The notes: generated by a model not told the origin, from the letters alone. Shown: positions 33,998-45,350, numbered from the stretch's first letter. The stretch is DNA of 64,000 nucleotides from Anodontia alba (GCA_964016985.1 OZ024825.1:29255893-29319892); one strand, 5' to 3'. A program made the numbers and translations.

Positions 33998-34509
33998 TGA
34001 TTTGTTATATTAATTGTCTAGCAAATGCAATTCTAATCAGTACCTACAATGCATGCTTTGTGGCATAGATAACAAAAATTATCTTCAGGTTCTACGTGTT
34101 CACCTTAATTGCATCTAGATTAGCAGACAAGTGAGTATTATTATTATTTTTTAATCATTTTACCCAGAAAGAAAGGCTTAACATTTAAGCACCAACAATT
34201 CGCATGAACTGTCAAGTGTTTTTAGCCGGAAAAGCAAGAGCACTCAGCACAATGGGTGTTAATGTTTAAGATCTTCACTGTTTGTGAGTTTAACATCAGG
34301 TCAGACAAATCCACTGGTGTGATGCCTGGGCAAAGTTAAATTTTTTGCTGGTCAAGTAAAATGTTTTCTAGCTTGCCCAGAAAAATATGTGCTAAATAGG
34401 CAAAAAAGATGATTTCAGCATTTTTCTGCTGAAATACTTCACTGGGAAAGTAGATACATTTTGATTTGTCAGGCTTTGCTGTTACAAAAAGAAGAGTAAA
34501 AATATTTAC

Positions 34510-34632
34510 CTTTATATGATATGGTCCCAGAACAACCCATCCACAGCATACAAATCCAAAATATAACATCAGACAACAAGTTAGAAATCTCAGCATATTT
34601 GGGAATGCTTTCTTTAATGTCAATATAAGTAT
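34510..34632 (-). CDS. MCOLN: mucolipin coding exon 10 (TM4-TM5 linker and TM5)
   Basis: 123 nt, phase 0 to 0, residues about 429-469. Acceptor TTTAATAG after a run of about 33 T on this strand; donor ATAAAG|GTAAAT. It starts ILILTLKKAFPNMLRFLTCC (human [20 protein letters not shown]), the S4-S5 linker that couples gating to the pore. It continues through TM5 to FVCCGWVVLGPYHIK (human YCFCGWIVLGPYHVK). Confidence 0.96.
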
Positions 34633-34633
34633 C

Positions 34634-34636
<3 letters not shown>

Positions 34637-34669
<33 letters not shown>
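34637..34669. repeat. poly-A/T run at the exon 10 acceptor
   Basis: About 33 A on this strand. Read with the mucolipin gene it is a T-run four bases from the acceptor AG, so it serves as the polypyrimidine tract. Confidence 0.9.
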
Positions 34670-34670
<1 letters not shown>

Positions 34671-34784
34671 ATAAGTAAAATGTACAAATGGGAAACATAC
34701 AATGTACACAAACTTTATCTTTTATATAAAGCAGGAAAGTCTAAGACCATATGGTTGGTTCTTCACTGTTAGTATATCATATCG

Positions 34785-34965
34785 TTAGATAAAGCACATT
34801 TTTCAACCAATAATATTTATAATTTTCTTATTTTTCCATATGCTGTGGGTATTCATTAGAAGTGCCTCACTGAGGCACTTCTAATGAGTACCCACAACAT
34901 ATGTTTTCTGTGGGGAAATAAGAAAAATTTTTTTTTTTTTTTGATCTTCCTCTAAACTAAAACTA
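34785..34965. mobile_element. family B MITE
   Basis: GTGGGTATTCATTAGAAGTG, CCTCACTGAGG, CACTTCTAATGAGTACCCAC; a nearly perfect hairpin. Confidence 0.85.
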
Positions 34966-35642
34966 TGGAACATGATACAGGAGAAATATACATTTTTCTT
35001 TTTAATTGCTCTTTTTTTTTCTTTCTTTCTTCTCTTTTTTACCTTGATGCAAACAGAAACTGCTCATCTGTCATGAATTATTTCTTATAAATCTGTTGAT
35101 GAATATCTATGAAACAGATTCTGCTAAAACATTAAATCAGAGTACAAAGAAGTCTTAAGTCAGACTGTTTCTACTTTAAGGTGAGTCTTGTTTAGTTTAC
35201 TTTCATCATTTCTTTTACAGAAATTATCATGTTTAATACAAACAGCACAGACCGCCTGAGGTGCTCTTTGCAGCTCTGATCTGGGTCTACACTGTATGGC
35301 TAGGTCCCATTTTTTGGACACTATTTATGGGTTAAATATTGGGTCAAAAAGAATATATACCTTAGCTTAGATGATTTTGTTTTTCAACTAAATTATTGAT
35401 ATTATCTTATTTCTCCATAAAAGCATATATTGTGGTACTTTATTCTTTTGGAGCATAGGCACTTCTAACAAGTTCCTTCAAAATGGGTTGGTGGAGAAAT
35501 GGAAAAAAATGTTTAGAAGTCACTATTATCTATAGCTATGAATATATTATGCACAAACAGTAAACATCTTGATCAAACTATACAGACAAGCAGGCTGATC
35601 TGGATCTCCACTGTTCATGTATGCCATAAGAAACATTTTCCA

Positions 35643-35879
35643 TTAACCCTTACCCCTGGCTTTCTGAAGTGGACTCTTCCAACTTTGAATTTGGATGAGT
35701 ATTATTTCAAAAAGGGACGATGCATAGAAAACATTGAAAATAAAGCGGCAAATAATAACTGACAAAACAGAAAAGGCAAACAGTGTAGATCCTGATGAGA
35801 TGGCTCATTATGAGCCATCTCATCTGGATCTGCACTGTTTGCAAAGCCTTTTTCCAGTTTCTAGGGTTGAAAGGGTTAA
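35643..35879. mobile_element. TTAA MITE with AAACAGTGTAGATCC core
   Basis: TTAACCCTTACCCCTGGCTT at the left, TTTCTAGGGTTGAAAGGGTTAA at the right; hairpin GATGGCTCATTATGAGCCATC. The ends differ again from P, D and D3. Confidence 0.7.
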
Positions 35880-35905
35880 TCAATACTAAGGAAAATGATA
35901 CTCAC

Positions 35906-36019
35906 ATTAAACTGTTCAAAGAATCCTATATAGCGTAGAACACCAAGCCAGGCTAACAAGCTACCAGTTCCAAGCATAACTCCACAAACATCATAATTTA
36001 GTGAAGAACTCTTCATGTT
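35906..36019 (-). CDS. MCOLN: mucolipin coding exon 9 (TM4)
   Basis: 114 nt, phase 0 to 0, residues about 391-428. Acceptor TTGCTTTCCAG, donor TTTAAT|GTGAGT. It carries membrane segment 4, YDVCGVMLGTGSLLAWLGVL, then RYIGFFEQFN. This closely parallels [20 protein letters not shown] and RYLTFFHNYN of human MCOLN1. Confidence 0.95.
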
Positions 36020-36426
36020 CTGGAAAGCAAGGCAACAAGAAATGTGGAATTTCTACAAAAGCCAAGTTTTCAGATGTGTCTTGAGCTAGTCCACATTACT
36101 ACCAAGAACCATCCTAGTAGTATTTCAAAGGCTATTCATACTAAAATGGTAAGACAAAATTAGTCATAAACTAAGTGGAGATAAATGTGAAGGTACCTAA
36201 TCTATATCCTACTAAGTATCCTAAAAGTATTACAGAAGGTACTCGTTATGGCTTGGACAAGACTGAAACACCAAATAATAACCAGAGTTTTCCACAGTTT
36301 AGAATGTCCCTAAAAAACATCTGTTATGGTTTGACAGAGAAGATAATGAGAATTTGAATTTGAGCTGTATCAAATAAAATGGTATATGACCACATTTTCA
36401 AATGACAGGGATTTCATTATTGCATT

Positions 36427-37003
36427 TACCCTAAGTATCTGGACACCTAAATGTGTTACCATACTTATTCCAAACTTTGAACAAGTCCAATTTTACAATG
36501 TGTTATTGTGTCTAGAAACTGCTGGATGAGTGGCAAACAGAGTAAACCCTGATCAGATGCCACATTCTGTGGCATCTGATCTAGGTCTACACTGTTTGCT
36601 CTGGTTTATTTGTCCAAATATTTAGATAAATACAGTATTTCAGAGGGGGTTCAATTTAATCAAATTACCGTCCTTACTCTACATATTTGGACGGACAGAA
36701 ACATAAGTGCACCCACTCAGCAATTTTACACACATTCACAAGTAGTAAAATGGACTTTTTAAAGAGAAGAATAAGTTAACCAATTGTAGTCTGGAGACCC
36801 CTAAAAGGGTAAATGGCAAACAGTGCAGACTCAGATCAGATGGTGCAGAATGCGGCATCTGATCTGGGTCTCCACTGTTTGCAAATAGTTAAGTCTTTTT
36901 TCTCTAAGAATATCTAAATCTCATAACCTGATATATGTAAAATTGAAATTGGACTCTTCCAATATATAGTATGGGGGAGTCTATTCAGTCTACAATGGAT
37001 TAA
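36427..37003. mobile_element. family D MITE (36427-36632) and family D3 MITE (36776-37003)
   Basis: D: ACCCTAAGTATCTGGACACC / GTCCAAATATTTAGATAAAT. D3: TTAACCAATTGTAGTCTGG / TACAATGGATTAA with TTAA on both sides. Both hold GCAAACAG..CAGATCAGAT palindromes. Confidence 0.8.
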
Positions 37004-37165
37004 AGAGTAAGGTGGTGTAAATATTTAGGGTGAATATGGTTTCCCAAATTTATCAAATTTATCCATAATATCCCATAAAAATGAAATTGAATCAAGGTGG
37101 GGTTCCACTGAATCCCCCTCTCTATCTGCCCGATATATGTTCAGGAAAAAAAACTGTCAAACGAT

Positions 37166-38243
37166 AATACCCCTTCATTATCATGTTGCGGGCAGATAAC
37201 TCTGTCAACAATTGATAAAATTTGCCCATTAGCATTCCCAAACTAGAGCTCCTTAACATCAATGCATGTACCAAGTTTGGTTAAAATCCATTAATATTTA
37301 CTCTAGTTATTGTCTGGAAATGAAAATATGGGTGCATCTTGGGCAGATAACTTCGTCAAAATTCGACGAAATTTGCCCATTAGCAATCCCAAACTAGATC
37401 TCCTTAATATCAATGCATGTACCAAGTTTGGAAATGTTTGTTTGTTTGATTTGGGCTTAACGTCGCTTTCAACCTTTTTCAGTCATATCGCTACGGTGTC
37501 TGGATGTGGCAGGGAGCTCAATGCTCACTTTTAGAGTGCTGCCTCACTGAAATATCACGCCCCAGACACTTTGACATGATATTCCACCCAGTCACATTAT
37601 ACTGACACTGAGCTGACCAGCTCTAGCTCTACTTTCTTAATGCTGAGCGCCAAGCAAAAGAGCAGCTAGTACCATTTTTAAAGTCTTTGGTATGACCCAG
37701 CCGGGGATCGAACCCGCAACCTCCCGGTCACAAAGCGGACGCTCTACCACTGAGCCACTGTGCCGGTCAAGTTTGGAAATGAAAATATGGGCGTGTCTCT
37801 GGCAGATAACTCCTCCAAAATTTGACGTAATTTGCCCATTAGCAATCCCAAACCAGACCTCCACAATATCAATGTTTGGTGAAAATCCATTGATGTTTAC
37901 TCAAGTTATTATCTGGAAACGAAATACGGACGGATGAACGGACAAATGCATGTACTAATGAGATGGACATTATAAGGTTATCCCTTTGATCTTTCTTTGG
38001 TCTTTTAACCCAACAACACCAATTTTTTTAACCCCACAATGCAAATTTAACCCCACAATGACGGAATAAACTAAATCAACCTCATAATGTGAAATTCTAC
38101 AGAAATGCTAACCCCAGGATGTCATGTGGGCATGTACGGACAGACAGATGGACATACGACTGATGGACGGACAGATGAACAGACACAGTCATCCAGCATG
38201 AAAACCATAATACCCAGCCACTATCCTGCGGCGGGGTATAAAA
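37166..38243 (+). mobile_element. Helitron-like element H4, same core as H3, split by a SINE
   Basis: Left AATACCCCTTCATTATC. About four ~151-bp monomers (GGGCAGATAAC ... CCCATTAGCAATCCCAAAC). Tail GGACAGACAGATGGACATAC, right end ACCCAGCCACTATCCTGCGG CGGGGTATA then AAAAG. A SINE (37437-37767) sits in the second/third monomer. The right end lies about 45 bp from mucolipin exon 8. Confidence 0.65.
37437..37767 (-). mobile_element. tRNA-derived SINE S1 with 14-bp target duplication
   Basis: Exact CAAGTTTGGAAATG flanks both sides (37423-37436, 37768-37781). Head on the minus strand: GTGGCTCAGTGGTAGAGCGT (A box), GTTGCGGGTTCGATCCCCGG (B box). Tail AGCCCAAATCAAACAAACAA. About 331 bp. The cleanest retroelement insertion in the window. 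Confidence 0.92.
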
Positions 38244-38289
38244 AGTGAGAAATTCCCATGATCAATTTTCAGGCTGACAAGATACCTAC

Positions 38290-38439
38290 CCTTCCTTCAA
38301 TCTGTATCTTATACCCGGAGCCAACAATGGTCAGGATGTCATTGATAATTATGGTGACATACCATAAATTCAGAAACTCAAACTGGTCTGATACAGATAA
38401 TGGCTTGCCATACCGCTGTCTAAAGAACTTCGCTGTTTT
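38290..38439 (-). CDS. MCOLN: mucolipin coding exon 8 (TM2-TM3 linker and TM3)
   Basis: 150 nt, phase 0 to 0, residues about 341-390. Acceptor TTTTTTTTGTAG after a long T-run on this strand; donor GAAGG|GTAGGT. The start, FFRQRYGKPLSVSDQFEFLN, matches the WRQRGRVISLWERLEFVN segment of human MCOLN1. Membrane segment 3 follows (LWYVTIIINDILTIVGSGY). Confidence 0.93.
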
Positions 38440-38677
38440 CTACAAAAAAAAAAAAAAAAAAAAAAGGAAAAATGCTAGAATGAAGCATGTAGGCAGGGAT
38501 GGGATACTGAAAGTATAACTGTCATGGAGCTGTTATAAATGCATTACATTTTTCTGAAGTAATTGTAATAAGATCAATTACATTTCAATATAAGTGACCC
38601 AACCTAAAGGGATAAGGCAACTGAAAATGTAATACATGTAAATGAAATAAACCAAATTGCTCCTTTATAAACACTCT

Positions 38678-38921
38678 GGGCCCGGTTGTTCAAAGCGTCG
38701 TTACCTTAACAAGCTAGTTAAGGGTCATTTCGTTAACTGTTCTGGCAGATTCAATACACAATATTCTGATGTTTTTTGCTGAAAAAATGTGAGTAGCTTT
38801 TGCACTGCAAAAGCTACTCATATTTTTTCAGCAAAAAATTTCAGCATATACGCGTATCACTTGATGTAAATTTTAACAAATCGTTAACTAACGACATCGT
38901 TAGCTTTGAACAACTGGGCCC
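38678..38921. mobile_element. family A MITE
   Basis: GGGCCCGGTTGTTCAAAGCG / GAACAACTGGGCCC; centre TTTTGCACTGCAAAAG. Confidence 0.88.
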
Positions 38922-38974
38922 TGATCTAAAGCTAAAGAATTAACGTCTGTCTAAATATTAATGGCAAATACATT

Positions 38975-39201
38975 GTATATGGAAAATATCCTTAAAAATC
39001 CATACACCGAAATTTCCAACAAAATGGCATATGCAAACAGTTTAGACCCAGATCACACTGCTCCAGAAGAAGCAGTCTGATCAGGGTCTACACTGTTTGC
39101 CATTCCACTATGTATTTAAGAAACAACTGCATGAAAAGCAAAATTTAGGCCAAAAATGTATGGAATAAAATAAAATGTTTAAGATTTTTGGATATTTACC
39201 A
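38975..39201. mobile_element. family D2 MITE
   Basis: GGAAAATATCCTTAAAAATC at the left, GATTTTTGGATATTTACC at the right; hairpin CACTGCTCCAGAAGAAGCAG with AAACAGTTTAGACCC arms. Confidence 0.7.
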
Positions 39202-39310
39202 TAGTAATGATTATCATCTTTAACATTTTAAAGATCCCTTTCAATCTGAACTTCGCACATGTGCCCAAGGCAAAGATTCTGATCAGCATACCTATCTGTG
39301 AGGTCTGATG

Positions 39311-39546
39311 AGAGCCAGCACATGACAAAATCTACAAAATGGCATTTGTGCCCAGTGAAGACTCAGATCAGCCTGGGCATCTGCCCAGTCTGATCAGAGT
39401 CTTCACTGTCTGCATCAAGAAAGCTTGGGTCCTTAGCTACCTATTGCCCACACAGCAAAGACTGATCAGATTGGGCAGATGCCCAGGCTGATATGAGTCT
39501 TAGCTGGGTGCACGTCATTTTGTAGGTTTTGTCATGTGCTGGTTTG
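39311..39546. mobile_element. family G MITE
   Basis: GAGCCAGCACATGACAAAAT / GTTTTGTCATGTGCTGGTTT, with AGACTCAGATCAGCCTGGGC arms. Confidence 0.8.
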
Positions 39547-39566
39547 TAAGTCTTTGCTATCCACCT

Positions 39567-39810
39567 GGGCCCAGTTGTTCAAAGTGTCGTTAGCGTAACG
39601 AGTTCGTTAAGGGTCATTTCATTAACTGTTTTAGTGGATTCAATATACAATATTCTGATATTTTTTGCTGAAAAAATGTGAGTAGCTTTTGCATTGCAAA
39701 AGCTACTCACATTTTTTCAGCAAACAATTTCAGCGTATTTGCGTACCACCCGATGTAAATTTTAACGAATCGTTAACTAACGACGTTGTTAGCTTTGAAC
39801 AACTGGGCCC
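39567..39810. mobile_element. family A MITE
   Basis: GGGCCCAGTTGTTCAAAGTG / GAACAACTGGGCCC, centre TTTTGCATTGCAAAAG; inserted next to a family G MITE and followed directly by an S2 SINE piece. Confidence 0.88.
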
Positions 39811-39815
39811 TGAAG

Positions 39816-40255
39816 AAGACAAACTCCATTGTGTATTCAGAAGCATGTCTGACTGCAGATCCAGGGGTCGCAAGTTTGAGTCCTAGCTCTGCCACATAAC
39901 TTCCGTGGAGACTGATCATCAAATAATTTCTATGGCCGTTCTCTCTATTCTGTTGATTCAAGAAAGGCAGTTGCCAGTAACTGGCAAAAGTATGTGCACA
40001 AAGTATGGAGGCACTTCTAACTATATGCTTGTCCATACAAAATGCCAAAGTTGGAAAGGGATATAACTCTGACAAAACTAATCTGATTTTTTTCAAAAGT
40101 TAACCAGGTGATCTACTCATCATCCCCAATAAGCTCACCAAGTTTCAAGGCCCTAGCTCAAACAGTTTTGGAGGTATCTTGGTTACAAAAAAAGTTTTAT
40201 GTACAGATAAACAGATGGACAAGCCCAAAACAACATACCCTTTCAACTTCAACGT
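39816..40255 (+). mobile_element. S2 SINE piece then the end of a tandem-core element
   Basis: 39816-40000: GGTCGCAAGTTTGAGTCCTA (B box) and TCTATGGCCGTTCTCTCTAT as in other S2 copies. 40040-40255: AAGTTTCAAGGCCCTAGCTC, a GATAAACAGATGGACAAG run and CAACTTCAACGTTGGGGGCA, an end of the hairpin type. Confidence 0.5.
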
Positions 40256-40360
40256 TGGGGGCATAATGAGTACTCACATCATATGTTTTTATGGAGAAAT
40301 AATATAAATATTTTTCTAGGTATCTCTCTCATCCTGAGCTATGTATGTACATGTACTTAC

Positions 40361-40479
40361 TATTCTTAACTGTTGGGCTCTAAACACAGATCTAGAGCAG
40401 AGTAGCATTGACAATACTGTGATGATGATAACAATAGAGTCCAGAGCATAAGCACCACTTTTTGATTCCATTGCCTCCT
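40361..40479 (-). CDS. MCOLN: mucolipin coding exon 7 (TM2)
   Basis: 119 nt, phase 1 in and 0 out, residues about 301-340. Acceptor TTTTTTTTCAG, donor AGAATA|GTAAGT. It encodes membrane segment 2 (ALDSIVIIITVLSMLLCSRS), matching [20 protein letters not shown] of human MCOLN1, then the cytosolic turn VFRAQQLRI. A pogo-like relic starts a short way upstream in the preceding intron. Confidence 0.93.
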
Positions 40480-40589
40480 CTGAAAAAAAAACAACAACAT
40501 ATTATCAAATCAAAAGAATACGCATACTAGACAAAGTGCCAGTGGGGCACGTATACCCCCCGACCAGAGCTACCGCCACTTTTTAAAGA

Positions 40590-41826
40590 GCACAAAGTAT
40601 GGAACCTCCACTAACGGTCACCTCCAATGAGCGGTCACCTCCCATTAATGGCCATTTTCATTCCCCCCGAGGTGTTTTCCTATATATTTTACCTCTGATA
40701 AACGGTCACCTCCCTCCTCCGGTCAGCGGCCATAATAATTTATGATTTTTGGGCCAAAATCCCTCCGTTAAACGGTCAAATTGACAGCGAGTCGGAAAAC
40801 CGGCAGCACAGAAATCGAAAGTAGGAATACAAAAATTCATGGAAATCGCATTCCGCATCAAAAAAAAAAAAAAAAGAGAGAAATACATTTTTAATTATCG
40901 ACAAGAAATACGATAATAAGTTAATTATTTTGATGTGTACCTTTAAAAAAGAAAAAAAAATGTAATAGAAAAATAATTCGTTTGTTGCACAGCTTTAATT
41001 TCTTTTTTTCAAGCACCACGCGACATTGACGTTCAAAGGTCAGCGCGTGACCAACCGGAACCGCATGGCTTGTGTTTATCGAACAATTTATGAAGACCGA
41101 CTAATTGATTAAAGGACTATTGACCGTTGATGTTTACGCCTATATTGATGATTGACCGTTGATGTTTACGCCTACAGGTAATTGCGACGGTCAAATCACT
41201 GAATGCGAATTGCTCAAAATGATTATTGACACGTGTGTTTTTCCGGTAAATAAACAACTCTACTTTCAGTTTCACTAATCCTTTTCGGTTGACTCTCTCG
41301 TAAACATGTCTTCAAAAACCCCTAAAGTGCTGACTCTAGATGAACGTATTAAAGAAATTAAGCTCAGAAGCTCCAGAATAGTCACAGAAGAGTTTAGTGT
41401 GGGTCCTACATAATTCCAAGAAACGCTGAAATATTACAAACAGTGAAGACCCAGATCAGACGCTGCGTTCTGTGGAGTCTGGATCTACACTGTTTGCAAT
41501 GACATCTATCCCAATACTTAGTGTTATTATGGTATAGTAATTAGCATTGCTGCTGAATACTTCTTGAGCAAACTGATTTTATCCTAAAAATTGATCAGAA
41601 TAAACAATATACAATTGTTATTTTGGGCAGTTAGGCATGTTACAGACATGCCGTTATGCTAAAAGAAGTATCATAATCATAGTGTGAATTTCACTAACAG
41701 CCCACCATTTCGGTTATATTGTCGCAACATTGCTGGTGAATGAGTACCTCTGCTAAGCAGCCACCTCCCTTAAGCAGCCAAAATTGGCCATTCCCCTGGG
41801 TGGCTGCTTAACAGAGGTTCCACTGT
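40590..41826 (+). mobile_element. degraded pogo/Tigger-like element
   Basis: The right end reads GGCTGCTTAACAGAGGTTCC then ACTGTA. The left end at about 40600 reads ATGGAACCTCCACTAACGG with repeated GGTCACCTCC, a diverged mirror of it. Between them lies the start of a pogo-type transposase (next entry). A hairpin MITE sits in the middle. Left end and full length are approximate. Confidence 0.6.
41306..41413 (+). pseudogene. pogo/Tigger-like transposase N-terminus (35 residues)
   Basis: The ATG at 41306 gives MSSKTPKVLTLDERIKEIKL, then SRIVTEEFSVG and a TAA. It matches the opening of CENP-B/pogo-type DNA-binding domains (V-L-T-L-x-E-R-I-K-x-I, then an alpha-helix with E-F-x-V-G). Everything after the first helix-turn-helix is gone, and unrelated MITE sequence follows at about 41435. 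Assignment is by motif only. Confidence 0.6.
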
Positions 41827-41829
41827 AGC

Positions 41830-43678
41830 TTTGACTCTGGAGATGGCGGTTTTATGCTATATGTTATAACATTGAAAGAATTCAATCACACATAATGTGA
41901 AACCCTTGACCTCAAAGGTCAGGAACACGTGCAGGGATTGAGCTAATTAAAACTTTGGCCCTATAACTATCACCATAGATCAGTGAAATCAATCAGTCTT
42001 TATAATATAAGCAAAAAATGACATTTGTATGAAAAGTCTGTTACCTTGACTTAAAAGTCATACTCCAGCTTGGGGATGGTGCCGAGAAAAACTTTAGACC
42101 TATATATACCATAATACTTAATATTAATGAAACCAACGGAAGGGTCTTCATAATATACCTATATAAATTTTAATGAAAATTTTATTGTGGCCTGCCTACT
42201 CAATGTCCTCTACATATCGGTAAAGTATCACAAAAATATCTTAAAGAATTTTTAGAGTTATTGCCCACACAAGATTTAAATAACCAAGGGCAAAAACTGC
42301 AGAATGGAGTTGGTTAGAGTGTCATTCTTCAATGTGATATGCCTACTCAATGTCCTCTACATACTGGTGAAGTATCATGAAAATATATTAACATGTTTTA
42401 AAGTTATGGTTTGCACAAAATTTTTACAATTTCGGAGACAAGGGGATATAACTCACGGACCAAGTCAGTTAGAGTTGTCTTTCTTGTACCCGACACCCCT
42501 ACCAAATGCCCTCTACAACTTGACAGAGTTTCATGAAAGTAGCTCAAAGGGTACTTAGGAGTTATGGGGTGCACAATAATGCATTTATGGACAGACAGAT
42601 GGATGGATGGACGGATGGATTCCATGCTGATAGCCATATCCCCTAAACCTATCAGTAGGAGGATAACGAAATTCAACAAAAGGTCTTGATGGTATAGCTA
42701 TATAAACTTAGATGCAATTTTTTTTACTTTTATATGAAATTTCTAAGTCTGTGACCTTGACCTCAAAGTCATACCCCGGGATGGAGATCATGCTGAGTAA
42801 AACTCTAGACCTATATCTACCAACATGTAAAATATAAATGAAATTCCTCAAAGGGTCTTGATGGTATAGCTATATAAACATAAACACAAAAATTTTGACT
42901 TTTTTATGAAAATTCTAAGTCCATGACCTTGACCCAAAGGTCAACCCCGGGGTAGGATTCATGCAGATAAAAACTTAAGCCCTATATCTACCATCAGGCA
43001 AAATATGAATGAAATCTATCTAAGAGTCTTCATAATATAAGGTCTTATAAACTTTAACGTAAAAATTTTGACCCTAAAACAAAAATAAAGTATGAACGAA
43101 TAATGCTTCAAAGGACGGACGGACAAAGGAACAGATTCCTTGCTGACCTCTGCTCAACCTTTCAGTTAGGGGATAATGAAATTTAACAAAAGGTCTTGAT
43201 GATATGACTATATAAACTTAAATGCAAAAATTTTTTTTACTTTTTTATGAAAATTCTAAGTTTGTGACCTTAACCATGGTCACACCCGGGGTGGGGATCA
43301 TGCTGAGTAAGACACTAGGCTGATATCTACCAACATGTCAAATATAAATGAAATTCCTCAAGGGTCTTGATGATATAGCTATATAAACTTAAACACAAAA
43401 GACTTTTTTATGAAAATTCTGTCCGTGACCTTGACCCCAAGGTCACCCCCCGGGGTGGGGATGGTGCTGATAAAAACTTTAGACCTATATCTACCATCAT
43501 GCCAAATATGAATGAAATCCATCAAAGGGTCTTCAAAATATGAGGTCTTATAAACTTTAATGCAAAAACTTTGACCCTGTGACAGAAAGACGAACGAACA
43601 TACATACGAACTAATGAACGGACAAACTGAAAAGCGAAAACTATATACCTCCACATACTTAGTATATCTGGGGTATAA
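41830..43678 (+). mobile_element. tandem-core element(s) H6 (~180-bp monomers)
   Basis: Repeated GTGACCTTGACC.CAAGGTCA with GGGTCTTGATGGTATAGCTA and ATCATGCTGAGTAAAACT. Two internal ends with GACGGACGGACAA / TGCTGATAGCC tails (42585-42665 and 43115-43170) suggest that two elements are joined. The last end has TATACCTCCACATACTTAGT and TGGGGTATAATAAG. Frames inside are repeat artefacts. Confidence 0.5.
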
Positions 43679-43990
43679 TAAGCTAAGCAATTTATATAAA
43701 CACCATAAATATAGCAGGTACTGAATAAAGCTCACATACCCCCAGCCATAGCTATCAGAGGTATGTTGAATCAATACTGTAGATGTAACTTTTTTGTAAT
43801 TTTGTAAATTTCCCTCAGTGCATGGGAGAGATTGACAAAAGGTTTTTATAAGAAAGAAAGAAAACTGGACAATAAAGGCAATAATAAGCAGGAGGATGCT
43901 GATTTTCTCTTACACAATACAAGAAGTCAAACCCAATGTTTGTACAAACTTCCAAAATCTTAGGCCTTGTAACTCCTGAGAAATCTTGTA

Positions 43991-44485
43991 GGTTTACCTA
44001 ACCACATTTATACTGGGCAGGCTTAGTCCTCTAAGCGGTTAACCAGTATTGTGCATATTCTTTTTCCAGAAGCTGACAACTGCCCTTCTTGAAGTGGCAG
44101 GGAGAGAATGACCGTAGCAAATATTTCATGATCAATCTCAACGAAAGAATGTTCCAACCTGGTGGGAGTCAAACCCACAACTTCCTGATCACCAGTCAGA
44201 TGCGCATCCAAATGAGCCACCATGGCCAGTTAGGAGCTCAGAAATCTGTGACGAAACATTTCATTGGAGAAAAAGAAAAATGGACAAATAAAGGGAATGT
44301 AAGCATAAGGCTGATGATTGTTTTTTACACAATACAACTTTTCTGGCAAAAGAATGTGCACAATACTGGTTAACCGCTTAGAGGTCTAAGCCTGCCCAGT
44401 AAACGTGTGTTTAGGTAAACTGACCACGCTCAACATGACCCCATTGGGTTGACTGGGCTGTAAAACCTCAACACAAACAAAAACA
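43991..44485. mobile_element. SINE S2 (minus, 43991-44233) and a second S2 piece (plus, 44340-44485)
   Basis: The first has head GGCTCATTTGGATGCGCATC and GTGGGTTTGACTCCCACC. The second gives the 3' part, GGTTAACCGCTTAGAGGTCT to TGGGCTGTAAAACCTCAACA with an A-rich tail; the pair faces tail-outwards, just before the deleted mariner. Confidence 0.7.
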
Positions 44486-44533
44486 CAATACAACAAGTCA
44501 TAGTCAATGTTTGTACCAAATTTCATATTCCTA

Positions 44534-45162
44534 CTAGGGTCATGCAAAAAAGTTTTGTCACAAATAGGCTTCCTTGGTTTTATCCCAGGTATGTTTTAAA
44601 ATGCTTCACTGCACTTGAATGGTGGGTTCGATAGCTAACGATACCCGTTTATTTCATTCAAATTGCTTTCCAACTGACCAAGTTATTTCACATTGAAATA
44701 GATGCAGTCATATACACTGACCAATTTACTTGTTACAATAAGAAACGACCAAGCAAAGAACGGTCAGGAGTCCACCTTTTACATGACAACCCCTCCTCTC
44801 ATAAGTGTGAGGTTGTTACGGTAAGTCTTTTTTGGCTTCTGAAAAGGTGAAAGTTTTAAACCATCCACCTTATTCACCTGACCTAAGTCCCTGTAACTTC
44901 TTTTTATTTCCAAGGCTTAAGAAAATGCTTTCTGGAAATAAAGATATGTCAAGAAGTTCTCTTGGCAGCGCTATTTATCAGTGTCTCCAAGAGATACCAA
45001 AAGAAAACTATTTATCTGCTTTTCGCGACTAGGTAAAAAGGTTACAAAAATGTGTTTCAGTAAAGGGGGAATACTTTGAAGGTTTGCAATAAAAATGTGT
45101 TTGATAAAACGTAGCACTGAAGTAATCCAAACCCAGTGACAAAACTTTTTGCAGGACCCTCG
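44534..45162 (+). mobile_element. internally deleted mariner, 629 bp
   Basis: TA flanks (44532-44533 and 45163-45164) and ~29-bp inverted ends (GGGTCATGCAAAAA... / ...TTTTTGCAGGACCC). Only the 3' half of a transposase remains: GVHLLHDNPSSHKCEVVT near 44770, then after a shift SPDLSPCNFFLFPRLKKML and, past a stop at 45031, KRLQKCVSVKGEYFEGLQ. The third catalytic Asp of the DD34D triad is Asn here (PCN). About half the element is missing between the left end and D2, so it can only have moved in trans. Confidence 0.87.
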
Positions 45163-45169
45163 TAGGTGC

Positions 45170-45350
45170 AGTGGTATCCACAGAAGTTTCTTATTTCTGC
45201 ATGAAAACATGTGTTGTGGGTACTCATTAGAAGTGCCTCATTGAGGCACTTCTAATGAGTACCACAACATATGTTTTCATGCAGAAATAAGAAAAATATC
45301 AGTACTGTTTGTTTGAAAAAAGTGCCTTACTTGGAGTTATGGATATTTTT
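45170..45350. mobile_element. family B MITE
   Basis: TTTCTTATTTCTGCATGAAA, perfect arms GGGTACTCATTAGAAGTGCC / GGCACTTCTAATGAGTACC. It ends 25 bp from mucolipin exon 6. Confidence 0.85.
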
